The notes under the pieces: model-generated
What the model was told of the DNA's origin: nothing
What the model saw: only the letters and a program-made list of their open reading frames with translations
The model's database searches: none
In this document: positions 1-8,177 of the stretch, in pieces
How positions within the stretch are numbered: the stretch's first letter is position 1
Layout of the letters: each line of letters begins with the position of its first letter
Assembly (NCBI GenBank): GCA_947447225.1
Contig: CANFJV010000001.1
Coordinates: 65,471 to 101,610 of the forward strand
DNA: 36,140 nt
Source: Acidimicrobiaceae bacterium
Lineage (GTDB): Bacteria > Actinomycetota > Acidimicrobiia > Acidimicrobiales > RAAP-2
Reading direction: 5' to 3'
Position numbers and translations under genes: made by a program

Positions 1-32
1 TCATCTTGCTCTTCAGTGAAGACGAAGTTCAT
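1..32 (-). CDS. Acyl-CoA dehydrogenase, N-terminal fragment (cut by window edge)
   Basis: Read leftward from an ATG at 30-32, the first ten codons give MNFVFTEEQD and then run off the window. This is the usual opening of acyl-CoA dehydrogenases (an M-x-F-x-F-x-E-E-Q pattern), flavoenzymes that introduce the alpha,beta double bond in acyl-CoA oxidation. A weak AAGG ribosome site lies about 8 bases upstream of the ATG. The gene is divergent from the metallo-hydrolase at 165 and shares a control region with it that contains a perfect inverted repeat. The call rests on ten residues only, so the family is likely but not proven. Confidence 0.45.
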   Translation of the reverse strand, partial: MNFVFTEEQD

Positions 33-62
33 CGGGTAACCCTTCGTTGCTCGAATTGACCT

Positions 63-80
63 GAACGGCACTCACCGTTC
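63..80. promoter_or_regulatory. Inverted repeat in divergent promoter region (candidate operator)
   Basis: GAACGG, a 6-base spacer CACTCA, then CCGTTC form a perfect 6-6-6 inverted repeat, about 30 bases upstream of the leftward acyl-CoA dehydrogenase start and 85 bases upstream of the rightward hydrolase start. GAAC/GTTC arms are common in TetR-type operators of lipid genes, but the spacing does not match the KstR consensus found elsewhere in this window. The regulator is unknown. Confidence 0.35.
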
Positions 81-164
81 CGTCGAAAGTTCTACCAGCC
101 TAGCCGACCGCGTTGCGCAGTCTTTTTGGAAGACTCGCCGCCGCTTCGGTGGAAAGATTGTGCC

Positions 165-779
165 ATGGCACTTCAACTCCTCTATGACGATGCTCGCGTT
201 GAGGTCCACCAGGTCGTCGTTGGCCCAGTCGACAACAACGTCAACATCATTCGATGCAAACGCACCGGTGCTGGTCTACTCATTGATGCGGCCAATGAGC
301 ATGACCTGTTGCTCGAGTTGTGCCAGCAATTTGGGGTCACCAAGGTCATTGAGACCCATGGCCACTGGGATCACATCCAAGCAGTCGAACCCCTCCGAGC
401 GGCGGGGATTGAAGTAGCTGTGACCAAACAGGACGCAGCCATGTTGCCGTCGTATGACCTCATCATCGACGATGATGCCGCCATTTACGTTGGCGATCTG
501 TTGATTTCGACCATCGCCACTCCCGGCCATACGCCAGGTTCGATTTGCTTCAAAGTGGAAGGGACTGATTTGTTATTCACTGGCGATACGTTGTTCCCGG
601 GTGGTCCGGGCAATACCTTTGGCGATGCCGATGCCTTCACCCAGATTCTCCACTCCATTGAGGAGCGCCTGTTCAAAAAGTTCGATGCCGACACGGTGGT
701 CTTGCCGGGTCATGGATCAGCCACCACCCTTGGGGCAGAGCGCCCGTTCTTCGATGAATGGGCAGCGCGAGGTTGGTAG
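165..779 (+). CDS. Metallo-beta-lactamase-fold hydrolase (GloB-like)
   Basis: A 204-residue MBL-fold metallohydrolase of the glyoxalase II-like group, expected to be cytoplasmic. The metal-binding H-x-H-x-D-H motif is seen as THGHWDH about 65 residues in, followed by GHTPGS, GDTLF and a C-terminal PGHG, which supply the remaining histidine and aspartate ligands of a dinuclear site. The ATG at 165 is chosen because GGAAAG at 151-156 is well spaced before it; an in-frame TTG at 126 lacks such a site. It lies 45 bases upstream of sufC and could be co-transcribed with it. Glyoxalase II and persulfide dioxygenase members are alike at this level, so the substrate is not assigned. A thiol or persulfide substrate would fit the neighbouring sulfur-mobilising genes, but that is only an inference. 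Confidence 0.8.
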   Translation: MALQLLYDDARVEVHQVVVGPVDNNVNIIRCKRTGAGLLIDAANEHDLLLELCQQFGVTKVIETHGHWDHIQAVEPLRAAGIEVAVTKQDAAMLPSYDLIIDDDAAIYVGDLLISTIATPGHTPGSICFKVEGTDLLFTGDTLFPGGPGNTFGDADAFTQILHSIEERLFKKFDADTVVLPGHGSATTLGAERPFFDEWAARGW

Positions 780-824
780 TTTTCGCCTGCGGCGAATTGT
801 TGACCTCGCCACTAGGATTTCAAC

Positions 825-1586
825 GTGGCAACTGAACCAAGCACCCCAATCCTGCAACTTGTCGATCTCCATGCCACTGCCGGTGGAACCGAGATCCTGC
901 GTGGGGTTGACCTCTCCGTGGGCAAAGGTGAAATCCACGCCCTCCTTGGACCAAATGGCGCAGGAAAGTCAACCTTGGCCGGGATCATCATGGGTAATCC
1001 GCTCTATGAAGTGACGAGTGGTCAAGTGCTCCTTGACGGCGAAGACATCACCGATTGGAGCCCAGACGTTCGCGCCAAGGCCGGTGTCTTTTTGGCCTTC
1101 CAATACCCAGAGGCCATCGCTGGGGTCTCGGTGGTGCAATTCCTTCGTCAAGCAATGGCTGCACGCACTGGTGTGGAAGATCTCTCGGTCCTCGAAGTTC
1201 GCTTTGCCATGTCTGACTGGATGGAAAAACTCGGCATGGACAGTTCCTTTGCGGAGCGCCACTTGAATGATGGGTTCTCTGGCGGCGAGAAGAAGCGAAA
1301 CGAGATCTTGCAAATGGCGCTGCTTGAGCCTCGTCTCGCCGTGCTTGATGAGACGGACTCAGGCCTTGACATCGATGCGCTTCGCATCGTGGCAAAAGGT
1401 GTCCGCACGGTGCGCGAAACCCACCAAGAACTCGGATGCCTCGTCATCACGCACTACCAAAAGCTCATGGACGAACTCCAACCAAGCCACGTGCACTTGC
1501 TCATTGATGGCCACATTGTTGAACATGGCGACATGGCACTAGCCGAAAAGATCGCCGCCAACGGCTACGAACAGTGGAAGCAGTGA
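825..1586 (+). CDS. sufC: Fe-S assembly ATPase SufC (copy 1, canonical)
   Basis: A 253-residue ABC-type ATPase of the SUF complex, which drives conformational change in the SufBD scaffold during Fe-S cluster assembly. Visible motifs are Walker A GPNGAGKST, a Q-loop in LAFQYPEAIAGV, the signature FSGGEKKRNEILQMALLEP, Walker B LAVLDETDSGLDIDAL with the catalytic Glu, and the H-loop VITHYQK. All match textbook SufC. The start is a GTG with AGGA seven bases upstream. The gene overlaps the start of sufS, so the two are translationally coupled. A second sufC sits at 5745-6497 in the sufD operon; this copy is the more canonical of the two and lies with the cysteine desulfurase instead of the scaffold genes. 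Confidence 0.93.
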   Translation: MATEPSTPILQLVDLHATAGGTEILRGVDLSVGKGEIHALLGPNGAGKSTLAGIIMGNPLYEVTSGQVLLDGEDITDWSPDVRAKAGVFLAFQYPEAIAGVSVVQFLRQAMAARTGVEDLSVLEVRFAMSDWMEKLGMDSSFAERHLNDGFSGGEKKRNEILQMALLEPRLAVLDETDSGLDIDALRIVAKGVRTVRETHQELGCLVITHYQKLMDELQPSHVHLLIDGHIVEHGDMALAEKIAANGYEQWKQ

Positions 1587-2818
1587 GCGACCTCAACGTT
1601 GCCGCTGTTCGGGAAGACTTCCCGATCTTGCAGCAAACTCCACGCGGCGTTCGCATGGTGTATCTCGACTCTGGCGCCTCCGCCTTGCCGCCGCATGGTG
1701 TGGTTGAAGCAATGTCGACCTACCAAGAAACAACCCACGCCAATGTGCACCGTGGTGTCTACGCAACCGCCGAGCGAGCCACGTTTCTTTATGAAAAAGC
1801 GCGACTCGACGTCGGCACCTTTGTCTCCGCTTCCCACCCGGCTGACGAAATCGTCTTCACCAAAAACTGCACCGAAGCGTTCAATTTGCTGGCACAAAGC
1901 TGGGGTGAGGCGAACCTCGGCGAAGGTGACGTTGTGGTCTTAAGCGAAATGGAACACCACGCCAACATTGTGCCGTGGCAGCAACTCCAGGCCCGAAAGG
2001 GTTTCACCATCAAGTTCTTAGGGATCACCGAAGACCGCACCCTTGACCTCTCGAATCTCGATGAACTCCTTGATGGGGCCAAGTTGCTCTCGATTACGGC
2101 AACGTCCAATGTGCTTGGGACCATCAACCCCATCAAGGAACTCAGTGCTCGAGCTCACGCTGCCGGGGCACTCATTGCGGTCGATGGTGCACAAGCAGTA
2201 CCTCACGAAACCGTCGACGTTACTGATCTCAATCTCGACTTCTTGGCCTTTAGCCCGCACAAGGTTTACGGCCCAACGGGCATTGGCGTGCTGTATGCCA
2301 AGCGCGAGCACTTGGCCGACATGCCGCCATTTCTCGGCGGTGGCGGGATGATTAAAGACGTACGCCTTGATGGCTTCTTGCCAGCCGATGGACCACAGCG
2401 CTTTGAAGCAGGTACGCCACCAATTGCCGAGGCCGTCGGACTTTCTGCTGCCCTTGCGTATGTCTCATCCCTTGGCCTTGACGCCATTTCGGCACATCAC
2501 CGTCGCTTGACCTCGTATGCCTTGGCTGCAATAGAAGAGCAATTAGCAGGCAAGGTCACGGTGCAAGGACCAGTTGACTCACCTCAGCGTGCTGGGGTGT
2601 TGAGTCTGACGGTTGATGGGGTGCACGCACATGACATTGCGCAGGTGCTCGACACCTATGGGGTGTGCGTCCGACCAGGCCATCACTGCGCCAAGCCGCT
2701 GATGCGCCGGTTGGGCGTCAACGCAACCGCTCGGGCGAGTTTTGGCATCTACAACGACGTTGATGACATTGACACGATGATTGAGGCACTGCATGCCACG
2801 ATCAAGATGTTTGCGTAA
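1583..2818 (+). CDS. sufS: Cysteine desulfurase SufS
   Basis: A PLP-dependent group II cysteine desulfurase of about 411 residues that takes sulfur from cysteine as a persulfide for Fe-S assembly. The PLP lysine is in AFSPHKVYGPTG (about residue 227), the PLP-phosphate region includes the SNVLGTINP and DGAQAVPH blocks, and the catalytic cysteine is in RPGHHCAKPLMRR near residue 369. The GTG at 1583 is preferred because it gives a four-base GTGA overlap with the sufC stop and an N-terminus MSDLNVAAVREDFPIL typical of the family; a GTG at 1574 would add three residues. It is followed 12 bases later by sufU, its usual sulfur acceptor in Gram-positive bacteria. Confidence 0.93.
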   Translation: MSDLNVAAVREDFPILQQTPRGVRMVYLDSGASALPPHGVVEAMSTYQETTHANVHRGVYATAERATFLYEKARLDVGTFVSASHPADEIVFTKNCTEAFNLLAQSWGEANLGEGDVVVLSEMEHHANIVPWQQLQARKGFTIKFLGITEDRTLDLSNLDELLDGAKLLSITATSNVLGTINPIKELSARAHAAGALIAVDGAQAVPHETVDVTDLNLDFLAFSPHKVYGPTGIGVLYAKREHLADMPPFLGGGGMIKDVRLDGFLPADGPQRFEAGTPPIAEAVGLSAALAYVSSLGLDAISAHHRRLTSYALAAIEEQLAGKVTVQGPVDSPQRAGVLSLTVDGVHAHDIAQVLDTYGVCVRPGHHCAKPLMRRLGVNATARASFGIYNDVDDIDTMIEALHATIKMFA

Positions 2819-2830
2819 GGAGAACGCGCC

Positions 2831-3295
2831 ATGGCTGACTTAGAAGAGCTCTACCGAGAGATCATCTTGGATCACTATCGCAATCCACGAAACCGTGGAG
2901 AGTTGGAGCCGCCAGCAACAAGGACCGAAGGCTTTAACCCCTTGTGCGGCGACGAAATCGTGTTGTCGCTCCTCGTCGAAGCTGACCGCATTGTCGACGT
3001 TAAGATTGCTGGGTCGGGCTGCTCAATCAGTCAGAGTTCTGGGTCGCTGATGTCAGCTGCCATCAAGGGAAAAACCGTCGAAGAAGCACGTGCGCTCATT
3101 GGCACGTTCAAACAAATGTTGTCACTTGGCGACAACGACGAAGTTGCAAGTGATGCCGAGCCGGCGCCGATCAACTTGCGCTCGCTTGGTGAACTCGCAG
3201 CCTTGCAAGGCGTTGCGAAGTTCCCGGTTCGCATCAAGTGCGCAACGCTGTCATGGAACACCTTGGCCCAAGGACTCGACGAGTCTGGCAACTAG
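2831..3295 (+). CDS. sufU: Sulfur-transfer protein SufU (Zn-dependent)
   Basis: A 154-residue IscU-like protein of the SufU type that accepts persulfide from SufS. The three conserved cysteines are at 39 (PLCGDE), 64 (GSGCSIS) and 137 (RIKCATLSW), with Asp41 as the fourth zinc ligand. The insertion between the second and third cysteines that separates SufU from IscU is present. AAGGAG lies well placed before the ATG. It is the last gene of the rightward run and is followed by a GC-rich hairpin. In many actinobacteria sufT follows; here the next gene is an unrelated, convergent pentapeptide protein. Confidence 0.92.
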   Translation: MADLEELYREIILDHYRNPRNRGELEPPATRTEGFNPLCGDEIVLSLLVEADRIVDVKIAGSGCSISQSSGSLMSAAIKGKTVEEARALIGTFKQMLSLGDNDEVASDAEPAPINLRSLGELAALQGVAKFPVRIKCATLSWNTLAQGLDESGN

Positions 3296-3309
3296 TACCA
3301 AACGAACAT

Positions 3310-3333
3310 CGGGTGCCGCCGAAGCAGCACCCG
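3310..3333 (+). terminator. Hairpin between convergent genes (candidate terminator)
   Basis: CGGGTGC at 3310-3316 pairs with GCACCCG at 3327-3333 across a 10-base loop, just after the sufU stop and before the convergent pentapeptide gene stop. There is no U-tract, which is common for actinobacterial terminators. A second short palindrome, CAACTCGAGTTG, follows at 3344-3355. Either could serve both strands. Confidence 0.45.
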
Positions 3334-3357
3334 ACGCAACGTTCAACTCGAGTTGGT

Positions 3358-4632
3358 CTATTCCGGGCAGTCGCCGCCACTTCCGTAGAGCTCGCCGTTT
3401 GAGCACCGGGTTGACGACGAATACGTCGCACCCTTGTCGAGGTCATGGCTTCCTTGGAGATTTGCGCCCGAGAAGTTCGTGTTCGTCACTGTTGCCCCCG
3501 TCAAAAATACTGAGGCCAAGTTCGCCCGAGAGAAGTTCGCATCGGAAAGAATCGCATTCGACAAATTCGCACCAGCGAGTTGCACACCGTTGGCCTTCAC
3601 CCCGGACAAATCAACGCCACGAAGGTCGGCGCCACGAAGGTTCACCCCGCGGAGATTGACGCCAACACCTACGAAGCCGCCGTTCACAAAACCCCACTTG
3701 TCAGGAATTGAGGCAGGTGTACCAGTCAGCTGCGAGGAGACAATGCCATACAAGTTCACCTTCGCAAACTCAACGCCGGACACGTCAATACCGCTAAACG
3801 TTGCCTTCGAAAGGTCCGCACCTGGACCAACGAGGAATCCGCCAACGAGCTTCCACTTGCCTGGAAGACCAGCTGGTGTACCCGTGATGCCACCGGATCG
3901 CACGTCTTTCAGGTCAGCCCAGGTGAAGTCAGCATCGGCCAAATTGAGGTCGCCAAGGTTTGCAGAGGTCAAGATTGCGCCACGGAGGTTGGCGCCGGGT
4001 CCAACGAGATAGCCGCCAACGAGCTTCCACTCATTCGGAAACGATGCTGGGGTTCCAACAATGGATCCAGAAGAAAGTCCAACCACTTTGGCCGTGGCCA
4101 GAATGGTCCCGTCGAGGGTGGCTCCTTCGATCGTTGCCTCGGAGAGGTTGGCGTTGGCAAGGTTCGCACCAGACAGGTCAGCGCCCCTCAAGTTCGCTCG
4201 CGCAAGGTCAAGGCCACTCAAATTCGCACCGGCCAACTTTGCCCCGGTGAGATTGGCTCCCGGCCCAATCAGATAACCCTTGCGAAGCGCCCAGTTCGTC
4301 GGCAAGCCACTCGGCACGCCGGTAATCGTGCCGGACTGCACGCCGGTCAAGTCCGCGAACGACAAGTTCGCCTTGACGATCGTCGTGCCCTTGAAGTTCG
4401 CTCCTCGCAGGTTGGCGCCGCGAAGGTTTGCACCGGTCAAGTTCGATCCAGGAGCAATGCAGTAACCGCGAACGATTTGGCCCTTGCACTTCGACGTGAT
4501 CGCACCGGGACTCGACGATTCCGAAGAAGATCCAGCAATGATTGCGACCGTGATGCCAACCGCGACGACTGCGCCGCCGAGCGCACCGAGTAGCAAGTGA
4601 TGACGGCGCGCCTGTTCATAAGATTTCGTCAC
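3358..4632 (-). CDS. Membrane-anchored pentapeptide-repeat protein with interspersed W-modules
   Basis: A 424-residue protein with a single N-terminal membrane segment (about residues 13-33) and an extracytoplasmic repeat region. Runs of A(N/D)LxG pentapeptides predict a right-handed beta-helix. They are interrupted four times, at about residues 100, 188, 246 and 299, by a module of the form SGxITGTPxxLPxxWxLVxGYLVGPGANL; a degenerate version opens the domain at 50-65. Cysteines occur only at 49, 58, 410 and 422, flanking the repeat domain, where they could form capping disulfides outside the cell. The start is GTG at 4632 with AAGGA upstream. It is divergent from the PrsW-like protease. Pentapeptide proteins include gyrase mimics, but the export signal argues against that here. 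Function is unknown. Confidence 0.85.
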   Translation of the reverse strand: MTKSYEQARRHHLLLGALGGAVVAVGITVAIIAGSSSESSSPGAITSKCKGQIVRGYCIAPGSNLTGANLRGANLRGANFKGTTIVKANLSFADLTGVQSGTITGVPSGLPTNWALRKGYLIGPGANLTGAKLAGANLSGLDLARANLRGADLSGANLANANLSEATIEGATLDGTILATAKVVGLSSGSIVGTPASFPNEWKLVGGYLVGPGANLRGAILTSANLGDLNLADADFTWADLKDVRSGGITGTPAGLPGKWKLVGGFLVGPGADLSKATFSGIDVSGVEFAKVNLYGIVSSQLTGTPASIPDKWGFVNGGFVGVGVNLRGVNLRGADLRGVDLSGVKANGVQLAGANLSNAILSDANFSRANLASVFLTGATVTNTNFSGANLQGSHDLDKGATYSSSTRCSNGELYGSGGDCPE

Positions 4633-4728
4633 AATGGATCCTTCTTGGCGTCACATGGCGCCGTCAATGATTTAACGAATTAGATTCTACCGGAGCAGGT
4701 CGCAAAAGTTATGGCAAGGAGTACAACG

Positions 4729-5727
4729 ATGTCGAGCGTCGCATCGATCGTTGCCACGTTGATTCCGCTGTGCATTGTGCTTGGATCTGCGGTTCTTGCA
4801 AAGAGTCTGCGCCGCCTGAGCTGGCTGTTGGTGCTCAACATTGGCTGGGGCATGGTCGCGACGTATCTGGTCATCTGGCCAAATGATTTTTTTGTACGCG
4901 CCGTAGGGCTCTCCCTCGCTCTGACGATTTGGATTCCCCTCATTGAAGAAACCGCGAAGTCGCTTCCCCTTCTTTGGCTGACGAGCACGCGACGCTGTCA
5001 GTGGTACGTCGATGGTGCGATCCTTGGCACTGCCTGTGGCGCAGGATTTGCAATCCGAGAAACCTGGTTCGACCTCGGTGGCCAGTCAGGAGATTTCGTC
5101 GGTCTTCTCATCGCTCGGACGACGTCGACCAATCTGCTGCACATGGGTACCTGCACGATCATCGGCGCCGCCTACGCCTTGGCTGCGCGACGCCCCATCA
5201 AAAGTCGCATTGCCGTCTCGCTCGCCGGCTTAGTGGTTGCCGCCTCGGTGCATGGTGCCTTCAATCAGATCCAACAACATGTTGAGGGCTCGGTCGGCAC
5301 GACGCTTGTTGGCATTGCCATCATCGTCACCACTCGTGGCGTTGTTGCCCTTGGATTCCCAATCTCTCGCTACTGGGTTCGCCAAGACTTAGAACGAGAA
5401 GGCGCTACCCCACACGAAGAACATGTCTTGGCCGGTGGCCACGGCACCGCACGGGTCCTTGACGACTTCAGCCATCAATTTGGTCCAGAAGCAGCACAAA
5501 CGCTGTATGAACTCATCAATGCGCAACGAGCACTTGGCATTGCCCGCCATGGTGGCCATGACGCCAACCGAGTGGCGTTACTCAAGCGCGAGGTTGACCG
5601 TTTGAAAAATGACTTAGGTCCCTCTGGTCTTCTTTGGCTTCGCGCCACCACCGATACCAGTCCCCCGCCGGCGTTTTGGCATCACATGCACCATCTCCAC
5701 GTAACGGCACAGGCCTCGTCGAACTAA
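4729..5727 (+). CDS. PrsW-family intramembrane metalloprotease
   Basis: A polytopic membrane protein of 332 residues with about seven predicted membrane segments and a roughly 110-residue cytosolic tail containing a charged, coiled-coil-like stretch. Residues of the PrsW family are visible: IEETAK (Glu73-Glu74), GFAIRE (Glu111), LLHMG (His138) and VHGAFN (His175, Asn179), the expected metal-binding and catalytic positions within membrane helices. PrsW in Bacillus cleaves the anti-sigma factor RsiW, but most family members have unknown substrates. The ATG at 4729 is chosen because AAGGAG at 4716-4721 lies seven bases upstream; the ATG at 4711 lacks a site. No sigma or anti-sigma factor is encoded nearby, so the substrate cannot be inferred. 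Confidence 0.85.
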   Translation: MSSVASIVATLIPLCIVLGSAVLAKSLRRLSWLLVLNIGWGMVATYLVIWPNDFFVRAVGLSLALTIWIPLIEETAKSLPLLWLTSTRRCQWYVDGAILGTACGAGFAIRETWFDLGGQSGDFVGLLIARTTSTNLLHMGTCTIIGAAYALAARRPIKSRIAVSLAGLVVAASVHGAFNQIQQHVEGSVGTTLVGIAIIVTTRGVVALGFPISRYWVRQDLEREGATPHEEHVLAGGHGTARVLDDFSHQFGPEAAQTLYELINAQRALGIARHGGHDANRVALLKREVDRLKNDLGPSGLLWLRATTDTSPPPAFWHHMHHLHVTAQASSN

Positions 5728-5744
5728 CGCGGGCACTTGCGCCC

Positions 5745-6497
5745 TTACAGCGCGAAGGGGTCGTCTTGCGGCGTGCGGTAGCGGGCGTAACCATCAGCTT
5801 CGAGCACCGCGACAAGCTCTGGGCCACCTTCATCGACGAGTCGTCCGTCAACGAGCACGTGAATTCGGTCAGGGGTGAGGACGTCAAGCAAACGTCGAAA
5901 GTGCGTAATAGCCACAATCGACAGTTGCCAAGTTGGGTCAGCAACCGCTGCGCTCAAGTGCTTGCCAATGGCGCTCAAGGCATCAACGTCAAGCCCCGAG
6001 TCAATTTCATCGAGCAATGCCACAGGACTACGAAGCACTTCGAGTTGCACGATTTCACTTCGTTTGCGCTCACCACCAGAAAGTCCCACGTTGAGCGCCC
6101 GAGTGAGGAGCTGAGGGTTCAGTCCAATCGACTTCGCCGCAGTTTCCAACTGCTCTTCAATCGCTGAAGGATCTCCGTCGGGAAGAGCGGCGACGAGGGC
6201 ATCAAGCAGGCGAACGCCAGGGACTTCAAGGGGGTGTTGGAGGCCAAGGAACAATCCGGCTTGGGCTCGAGCAAAGGCAGGAAGGTTTGTCAGATCGACA
6301 CCATCGAGGGTGATGGAGCCTTTGGTGATGGTGGTGCCTGGTCGACCCATGATCGCGTGGGCAAGGGTTGACTTTCCCGCACCATTGGGCCCCATAAAGG
6401 CATGAATCTCACCTGGTGCCACGGCAAAGGAAATGCCGTGCAGAATTTCGCGTCCAGCAACTTCAGCATGGAGATCATTGACGACTAAGCGGCTCAT
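5745..6497 (-). CDS. sufC: Fe-S assembly ATPase SufC (copy 2, divergent)
   Basis: A 250-residue SufC-type ABC ATPase. It has Walker A GPNGAGKST, a Q-loop in GLQHPLEVPGV, signature LSGGERKRSEIVQLEVL, Walker B VALLDEIDSGLDVDAL and H-loop AITHFRR, so it should be catalytically competent. Compared with the copy at 825, the signature region and the helix after the Q-loop differ considerably, which suggests an old duplication or separate origin and not a recent copy. It overlaps the Rieske gene by four bases (ATGA) and is the last gene of the sufD operon, so it is the likely partner of SufD and SufB. Its stop is 17 bases from that of the convergent protease gene. Confidence 0.92.
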   Translation of the reverse strand: MSRLVVNDLHAEVAGREILHGISFAVAPGEIHAFMGPNGAGKSTLAHAIMGRPGTTITKGSITLDGVDLTNLPAFARAQAGLFLGLQHPLEVPGVRLLDALVAALPDGDPSAIEEQLETAAKSIGLNPQLLTRALNVGLSGGERKRSEIVQLEVLRSPVALLDEIDSGLDVDALSAIGKHLSAAVADPTWQLSIVAITHFRRLLDVLTPDRIHVLVDGRLVDEGGPELVAVLEADGYARYRTPQDDPFAL

Positions 6498-6808
6498 GGG
6501 AGTGTCACCACGACTGCGCCGCCGACAATGACAACGGGATAACTCGCTACTTTTTCCGTTGCAGGAAAGGTCATTGCCGCCCCAGTCGTTAAGTCAAAAC
6601 TTGCCCCATGTCGGGCGCATTCGATTTCGCAATTGTCAACGTCGACTTCACCGAGGGACAACGAGAAATCTTCGTGGCTGCATCGGTCGCCAATCGCGTA
6701 GACCGTGTCATTCACTCGAGCGAGCGCAATGCGGTGTCCGCCAACGTCAAAACGCTGCGCAGTACCGGGGGCAAGGTCGACGAGGGCACAAAGCGTGTGC
6801 TCACCCAT
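6494..6808 (-). CDS. Rieske-type [2Fe-2S] ferredoxin in the suf operon
   Basis: A 104-residue single-domain Rieske protein. Cluster ligands are clear: C43-S-H45 in DRCSHEDF and C64-A-R-H67 in IECARHGASFD. This is the non-haem-type dioxygenase ferredoxin pattern and it lacks the extra disulfide cysteines of the bc1 Rieske proteins. The start overlaps the end of sufD by eight bases and the stop overlaps the sufC start by four, so all three are translationally coupled. Such a Rieske gene between sufD and sufC is found in many actinobacterial suf operons; an electron-supply role in cluster assembly is presumed from context. Confidence 0.9.
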   Translation of the reverse strand: MGEHTLCALVDLAPGTAQRFDVGGHRIALARVNDTVYAIGDRCSHEDFSLSLGEVDVDNCEIECARHGASFDLTTGAAMTFPATEKVASYPVVIVGGAVVVTLP

Positions 6809-8060
6809 TGGACAACTCCACGTTCAGTGCCTTGGACAACTTGGACTTTAGGGTTGCTCGAACCAAGTTCGCCACGCTTTTCACCGGCAAGGCATCAAGG
6901 GCATCATCGAAGAAGCCCGAGACGAGCAGACGCTCGGCAACGTGTGGGGCAATGCCACGCGACTCCAAGTAGTAGCGCTGTTCTTCATCGACGGGACCAA
7001 CGGTTGAACCATGCGCACAACGCACGTCGTTTTCATGGATGTCGAGGTTGGGAACTGACTCGGCACTTGCATGCTCGCCAAGGACAAGATTGTGATTGTT
7101 TTGCACGGCATCGGAACGAACCGCTCCATTGCGCACCGCAATGGTTCCCGTGAACACCGAGGTCGACGAGTCAGCGACCGCACCTTTGCACAACAGGTCT
7201 GAATTGGTGTGCGGCGCAGCGTGGTCTTGCACCGTACGCACGTCGTGAACTTGGTGGTCAGTTCCAAGATAGAGCGAACGAAGCCGAGACGTCCCACCAG
7301 GTGATGTGATGGTGACTTCGGTGTGGACGCGGTCATAGGCCGCACCAAGGCCAACGGAGAAACTCTCGAGGGTGGCGTCACGACCAACGGTCGCCAATTG
7401 ATGCGCCAAGTGCCACGCTGAGCTATCGGCAAGTTGCACGGCAACATGACGGAGATGCGCACCGTCCGCAACCGTCAACTCTGTCGTTGACAGCGTGAGC
7501 GTGTCGCCACCGCCAATCACGAGTTCGGCCACTTCAGCTTGCGCGCCGACACCAAGTCGAACATGCACCCATGGCGTCGTCAGGCCTTTGTGTTCAACCA
7601 ACTCAGAAACAATGACAATTGGACCCTCCACATTGGCATGGGGAGAAATGTCGATGACGATTGGTTGCGGGGAGTAAAGATCGTGCAGTGCATCGAGGCG
7701 ACTTGGCGCAGCCGAGGCAAGTGGCGTCACCACGGTTGAGTCGGTGACTTGCGTGGTCACGGTGACTTGAGCAGACAAGTTCGAAACATCAACGCCAACG
7801 ACGTGTCCGTCAATGAGTGAAATCACACATGCTGGCGTGGCCTCAAGCTGTGCGAGCAGCGCTTCGGTTGCTGTTCCTCGTGCAGGAGCGACCACGGCGT
7901 GAAAATGGCCAAGGTCCAAATCATTAATCGGCGAATAGCGCCAAAGTTCTTCGGTGGCCGAAGGCATAGGCAGCGTTTCGACTTGCGTGGCGGCGCGCTG
8001 GCGCAACTCCTGCAACCACGCAGGACCAGACTGAAGTGGTTGCGGCGTGGTCAAACTCAA
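6801..8060 (-). CDS. sufD: Fe-S scaffold protein SufD
   Basis: A 419-residue SufB/SufD-family protein. The family beta-helix core and C-terminal signature are visible: SDLLCKGAVADSSTSVFTG, GEHASAESVPNLDIHENDVRCAHGSTVGP and the ending DEEQRYYLESRGI. SufD pairs with SufB in the SufBC2D scaffold. The predicted start is a TTG at 8060 with AGAGG about ten bases upstream; no better in-frame start is present. The operon runs sufD, Rieske, sufC with overlaps. Unusually, sufB is not directly upstream but about 2.6 kb away behind three unrelated genes. The divergent neighbour at 8178 shares the 117-base promoter region. Confidence 0.9.
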   Translation of the reverse strand: MSLTTPQPLQSGPAWLQELRQRAATQVETLPMPSATEELWRYSPINDLDLGHFHAVVAPARGTATEALLAQLEATPACVISLIDGHVVGVDVSNLSAQVTVTTQVTDSTVVTPLASAAPSRLDALHDLYSPQPIVIDISPHANVEGPIVIVSELVEHKGLTTPWVHVRLGVGAQAEVAELVIGGGDTLTLSTTELTVADGAHLRHVAVQLADSSAWHLAHQLATVGRDATLESFSVGLGAAYDRVHTEVTITSPGGTSRLRSLYLGTDHQVHDVRTVQDHAAPHTNSDLLCKGAVADSSTSVFTGTIAVRNGAVRSDAVQNNHNLVLGEHASAESVPNLDIHENDVRCAHGSTVGPVDEEQRYYLESRGIAPHVAERLLVSGFFDDALDALPVKSVANLVRATLKSKLSKALNVELSNG

Positions 8061-8177
8061 CAGAAAACAGCCTCTCGCAAGAATTTTGGCAATTGGTGAA
8101 CAACAAGAGCGTAGCGGTCAGCAGCGAATCCACTGCCGTTCGCAAACATTGCTGTCGACACTCAATAGGCTAAAGCG

